A stretch of 64,000 nt of DNA, taken from assembly GCA_903844135.1 (NCBI GenBank), contig CAIMSN010000018.1:1-64000 (forward strand), read 5' to 3'. Made by a program: the position numbers and the translations under genes. Shown here piece by piece: positions 61,084-64,000 of this stretch. Position 1 is the stretch's first letter, and every line of letters starts with the position of its first letter. The DNA comes from an uncultured Rhodospirillales bacterium (lineage in GTDB: Bacteria; Pseudomonadota; Alphaproteobacteria; Acetobacterales; Acetobacteraceae). The notes beneath the pieces are model-generated. The model saw only the letters and a program-made list of their open reading frames with translations, was not told where the DNA came from and made no database searches.

Positions 61084-62535
61084 ATGGACGCCAGCGCCGC
61101 CTTTTCCGACTTCGCCGCCAGCCTCGCCGGTTCCGACCCGGTGGCAGAGCTGCGGCGCGGCCTGATCGGCGAGGGCGCGCCAGTGCCCGGCCCGTTCGGC
61201 GCGCATGCGCTGATCTATGCCGACTACGTCGCCTCCGGCCGGGCGCTGACGCAGGTGGAATCGTTCGTGATGGAGCGGGTGCTGCCGTACTACGCCAACA
61301 GCCACACCGAGGCGTCGTTCTGCGGCGAGTACGTCTCGCGGCTGCGGGCGCAGGCGCGCGCCGAGATCGCCCGGCTGTGCGGCGCCGGGCCCGGCTTCAG
61401 CACGATCTTTTCCGGCTCCGGCGCCACCGCCGGCCTCAACCGGCTGGTCGGGCTCTGCCTCGGCGACCTGGGCGAGGCAGAGCGCGGCCGGTGCGTGGTG
61501 TTCGTCGGGCCGTACGAGCACCACTCCAACATCCTGCCCTGGCGGGAATCCGGCGCTCGGGTGGTCGAGATCGCCGAAGCGGCGGATGGCGGCCCGCATC
61601 TGGCGCATCTGCGCGCGATGCTGACCCTGCACGCCGACAGCCCGCGCAGGATCGGCGCCTTCTCGATCGCCTCGAACGTCACCGGCGTGGTGAGCGATGC
61701 CGACGCGGTCACGGCTCTGCTGAAACGGCACGGGGCGCTGGCGATCTGGGACTATGCCGGCGGCGGGCCCTATCTGCCGATCGACATGAAGGCCGGCACG
61801 GCGTTCGAGAAGGACGCGGTGGTGGTGTCGCCGCACAAATTCCCGGGCGGGCCCGGCGCGTCCGGGGTCCTGATCGTGCGCGACGGAGCGACCGCGCGCC
61901 GGTCGCCCACCCTGCCGGGCGGCGGGACGGTGCGGTTCGTCTCTCCCTGGGGACACGACTATGCCGAGTGCCTGGTCGCCCGCGAGGAGGCCGGCACGCC
62001 GAACATCGTCGGCGACATCCGGGCCGCGCTCTGCTTCCTGGTCAAGGCGGCGATCGGACAGGACAGGCTCGACGCGCGGCACGCGGAGCTGCGGGCGCGC
62101 GCCTGCGGGATCTGGGCGCGCAACCCGAACATCGAGATCCTCGGCAATCCGGACGCCGCGATCGCCCTGCCGATCTTTTCCCTGCGCGTCAGGGACCGGC
62201 GCGAAGGCGGCCATCTGCATCAGCAGCTCTTCACCCGCATGTTGTCGGATCTGTACGGGATCCAGGCGCGCGGCGGCTGCGCCTGCGCCGGGCCGTACGC
62301 GCATCGCCTGATCGGCATCGATCGGGCGACATCCGGGCTGCTGCGCCAGGCGATCCTGGACGGCGACGAGAGCCGCAAGCCGGGCTGGACCCGGCTCAAT
62401 CTCAGCGCGCTGCTCGACGATGCCAAGGCCGACCGGATCATCGAGGCGGTCGACACGCTGGCGCGCGACCCGTATCCGATCGCCGATCGCTATGGCTGCG
62501 ACCGCGACAGCGCCCGCTTCAGGGTGTTGGCCTAA
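61084..62535 (+). CDS. PLP-dependent class V aminotransferase / cysteine desulfurase-like
   Basis: 483 aa from MDASAAFSDFAASLAGSDPV; the frame upstream to 61009 is unlikely to be used. ALIYADYVASGRALTQVESFV, YANSHTEASFCGEYVSRLRA, VFVGPYEHHSNILPWRESGA and the PLP Lys in VVSPHKFPGGPGASGVL are the family blocks. A CACAGPYAHRL Cys loop near residue 400 resembles the NifS/SufS active-site region. Longer than SufS (about 410) with a C-terminal extension. Divergent Lrp suggests an amino acid substrate. Its end overlaps the PepSY gene by 17 nt. Confidence 0.87.
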   Translation: MDASAAFSDFAASLAGSDPVAELRRGLIGEGAPVPGPFGAHALIYADYVASGRALTQVESFVMERVLPYYANSHTEASFCGEYVSRLRAQARAEIARLCGAGPGFSTIFSGSGATAGLNRLVGLCLGDLGEAERGRCVVFVGPYEHHSNILPWRESGARVVEIAEAADGGPHLAHLRAMLTLHADSPRRIGAFSIASNVTGVVSDADAVTALLKRHGALAIWDYAGGGPYLPIDMKAGTAFEKDAVVVSPHKFPGGPGASGVLIVRDGATARRSPTLPGGGTVRFVSPWGHDYAECLVAREEAGTPNIVGDIRAALCFLVKAAIGQDRLDARHAELRARACGIWARNPNIEILGNPDAAIALPIFSLRVRDRREGGHLHQQLFTRMLSDLYGIQARGGCACAGPYAHRLIGIDRATSGLLRQAILDGDESRKPGWTRLNLSALLDDAKADRIIEAVDTLARDPYPIADRYGCDRDSARFRVLA

Positions 62536-64000
62536 CCGGCCGGCGGAGCACCGACCGCCGCAGCCGCTTGAAGCCGAGCGTCACGCCGGTGAGGCTGAGC
62601 AGCAGGCCGGTCGACAGGATCGGCAGCATCACCAGCTCGCGCAGCAGCGGGTGACGGTTGAGGCCGGGCACGTCGAACGTGTGCAGGCCGTTGAACAGCC
62701 AGCGATACAGCCGGCGCCGCCAATCGATCACGTCGATGATGCGGCCGTTGGACGTGGAGACGTCGACCCAGGTACCGCTGCCGGCGCCGAGCCGCAGGCG
62801 GACCGCGTCGTCCGGCAATCCGTCGTAGAGCAGATGCGCATAGTCGTCGTCGGCGGCGATCGGCGACAGGGTCGGGCGGCTCCACGGCCAGGCGCGCCGC
62901 GCGCCGCGCAGCAGGTCGGCGGCCGGTATGCCGTCCATGGCGATGGCGCCGTGCAGGATGGTGGTCCGCACGCCGCCATCGGCGCGATGCAGGCTCAGCA
63001 CCGCATGGCCGTCGACCGCGTCGATCGACAGCGATACGCCGGCGCCGGCGCCGGCCAGGGCGTCGCGGCCGACCTGGCGTGCCGCCTGCTGCAGGGAGAT
63101 GCCGCGGAAGGACGCGGTCTCGCGCGGGTCCGGCGCGCCGGTGGGAAACAGCAACCCGTGATCGACGGAGAGCCAGCCGCTGACGATCCAGCCCAGCAGG
63201 AAGATCCCCACGGTCAGGCCGAGCAGATGGTGCAGCTTGAACAGCGCCCGGAACGGGGAGAGCTTCGCCGCCCTGGCATGGCGCAGCGCCGACAGGGTGC
63301 GCAGCCAGCCCAGCCAGAACCCTGCGCCGCCGGTGGCGATTCCGGCCAGCGCGATCACCCACACCGTATAGGACCAGAGCGTCGGATAGCGGCGCAGGAT
63401 GGTCGGGTAGATCCAGTGCACCACCGAGCCGACCCAGTTGGCGATCCGCTGCGTCCGGGTGGTGGCCTGCAGGATCTCGCCGGTCCGGGCCGAGACATAG
63501 ACCCTGGTCGCCGCCCGGTCGCGCAGATCGACGCGATAGAACGGCCGGTAGGCGTTGAAATTCTGGTGCACGATCCACTGATCGTCGTCGTACGGACCGA
63601 GCACCGCCTTCGTGTCGGCATCGACGAAGCGGCGCGCGACCGCGCGCGCCGCCGCCGGCGAGACGGCGGGCAGCGCCTCGCCGGTGGCGGCATCGATCGC
63701 CACGATCGGGCCGGTGGCGGGATGCAGCAGCCAGGCCGGGCCGGTCGCGCGCTGGATCAGCTCGAGGCCGCCCGGGGCGGCAGAGCCGAGATCGGTGGGG
63801 CCGAGATAGGTGGGGCCGAGATCGGTGGCGGCGAGATCGGCGGGGGCGACACGGATCGACGCCACGTCGATCGGCAGCAGGGCGCGGTAGCGCTGCGCCG
63901 GATCGAGCCCGGGAAACGGCACGAACAGCATCACCATGCCGCTGGCGAACCACATCGCGAAGAACAGCCCCATGACGATGCCGAGCCAGCGATGAATCGT
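62519..64000 (-). CDS. PepSY-domain membrane protein, N-terminus beyond the window
   Basis: 493 codons visible; the frame enters at 64000 as TIHRWLGIVMGLFFAMWFASG, so only the first part of the first helix region is missing. Four or more membrane helices: FAMWFASGMVMLFVPFPG, YTVWVIALAGIATGGAGFW, HHLLGLTVGIFLLGWIVSGW and ELVMLPILSTGLLLSLTGV. PepSY-type segments contain AVARRFVDADTKAVLG and YRVDLRDRAATRVYVSARTGEIL. PepSY TM proteins often accompany siderophore or TonB systems as ferric reductase-like partners. A 15-bp tandem repeat encodes a DLGPT-rich linker. Confidence 0.88.
   Translation of the reverse strand, partial: TIHRWLGIVMGLFFAMWFASGMVMLFVPFPGLDPAQRYRALLPIDVASIRVAPADLAATDLGPTYLGPTDLGSAAPGGLELIQRATGPAWLLHPATGPIVAIDAATGEALPAVSPAAARAVARRFVDADTKAVLGPYDDDQWIVHQNFNAYRPFYRVDLRDRAATRVYVSARTGEILQATTRTQRIANWVGSVVHWIYPTILRRYPTLWSYTVWVIALAGIATGGAGFWLGWLRTLSALRHARAAKLSPFRALFKLHHLLGLTVGIFLLGWIVSGWLSVDHGLLFPTGAPDPRETASFRGISLQQAARQVGRDALAGAGAGVSLSIDAVDGHAVLSLHRADGGVRTTILHGAIAMDGIPAADLLRGARRAWPWSRPTLSPIAADDDYAHLLYDGLPDDAVRLRLGAGSGTWVDVSTSNGRIIDVIDWRRRLYRWLFNGLHTFDVPGLNRHPLLRELVMLPILSTGLLLSLTGVTLGFKRLRRSVLRRPVRPTP
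63785..63844 (-). repeat. Four 15-bp in-frame tandem repeats in the PepSY gene
   Basis: Units of GCCGAGATCGGTGGG at 63785, 63800, 63815 and 63830, the last two with 1-3 changes. On the coding strand they give a repeated five-residue DLGPT/DLAAT linker before the first PepSY segment. Confidence 0.85.

Overview
The window is a high-GC (roughly 69-70% by eye) bacterial chromosome segment with dense, often translationally coupled operons. The gene set fits an alphaproteobacterium, and Acetobacteraceae or a relative is my best guess: two ribose-type sugar ABC systems beside polyol and ketoaldonate dehydrogenases, split transketolases, a periplasmic TTQ amine dehydrogenase and large cell-surface proteins. 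No rRNA, tRNA, CRISPR array, prophage or intact insertion sequence was recognised. The lineage is inferred from gene content, not from a marker gene.

Layout. 1-947: C-terminally cut PAS histidine kinase (-). 1281-10593 (-): a nine-gene sugar or polyol operon read right to left: transketolase N and C subunits, FGGY kinase, permease, binding protein, ATPase, SDR, SorC-type regulator, SDR. It is fronted by a perfect 22-bp palindrome. 10876-16300: MASE1-GGDEF diguanylate cyclase (+), ChrA (-) and a LOV-type hybrid histidine kinase (-). 16473-25972: an L-idonate/ketogluconate-like locus. A reductase and idnO are on (-); idnD, a second CUT2 ABC transporter, a gluconolactonase-like enzyme, a GntR-type LacI regulator and an SDR are on (+). 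A GntR-like operator lies between idnO and idnD. 26004-30277: an OmpR/EnvZ-type two-component pair diverging from an ArnT-like GT39 glycosyltransferase. 30311-35969: a divalent-cation HME-RND efflux operon. 36013-37922: VIT-family metal transporter and a Tat-exported esterase. 38368-43093: envelope genes (tandem ATPase-like/TM/LysM protein, Sel1-repeat protein, OmpA lipoprotein, UDP-glucose dehydrogenase). 43143-44279: nitroreductase and flavin reductase. 44545-47691: a large repeat-containing adhesin-like protein.

47849-60511: an amine/polyamine region. It has an aldehyde dehydrogenase plus FAD amine oxidase pair (+), a TonB-dependent receptor and PotA-like ATPase (-), and then a striking overlapping (+) operon: potB-potC-potD-mauB-mauE-mauD-mauA-cytochrome c. 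This joins a polyamine-type ABC importer to a tryptophan-tryptophylquinone (TTQ) amine dehydrogenase. MauA keeps both TTQ tryptophans at the classical 51-residue spacing and the catalytic Asp, but no mauG or mauF is in the window. 60519-64000: an Lrp regulator diverging from a class V aminotransferase, and a PepSY membrane protein cut by the right edge.

How it fits together: the two sugar loci each combine uptake, oxidation or phosphorylation, and a local regulator. The amine region combines outer-membrane uptake, inner-membrane uptake, periplasmic oxidation with a cytochrome acceptor, and cytoplasmic oxidase/aldehyde dehydrogenase steps. Short in-frame tandem duplications recur near gene ends and linkers across the window.
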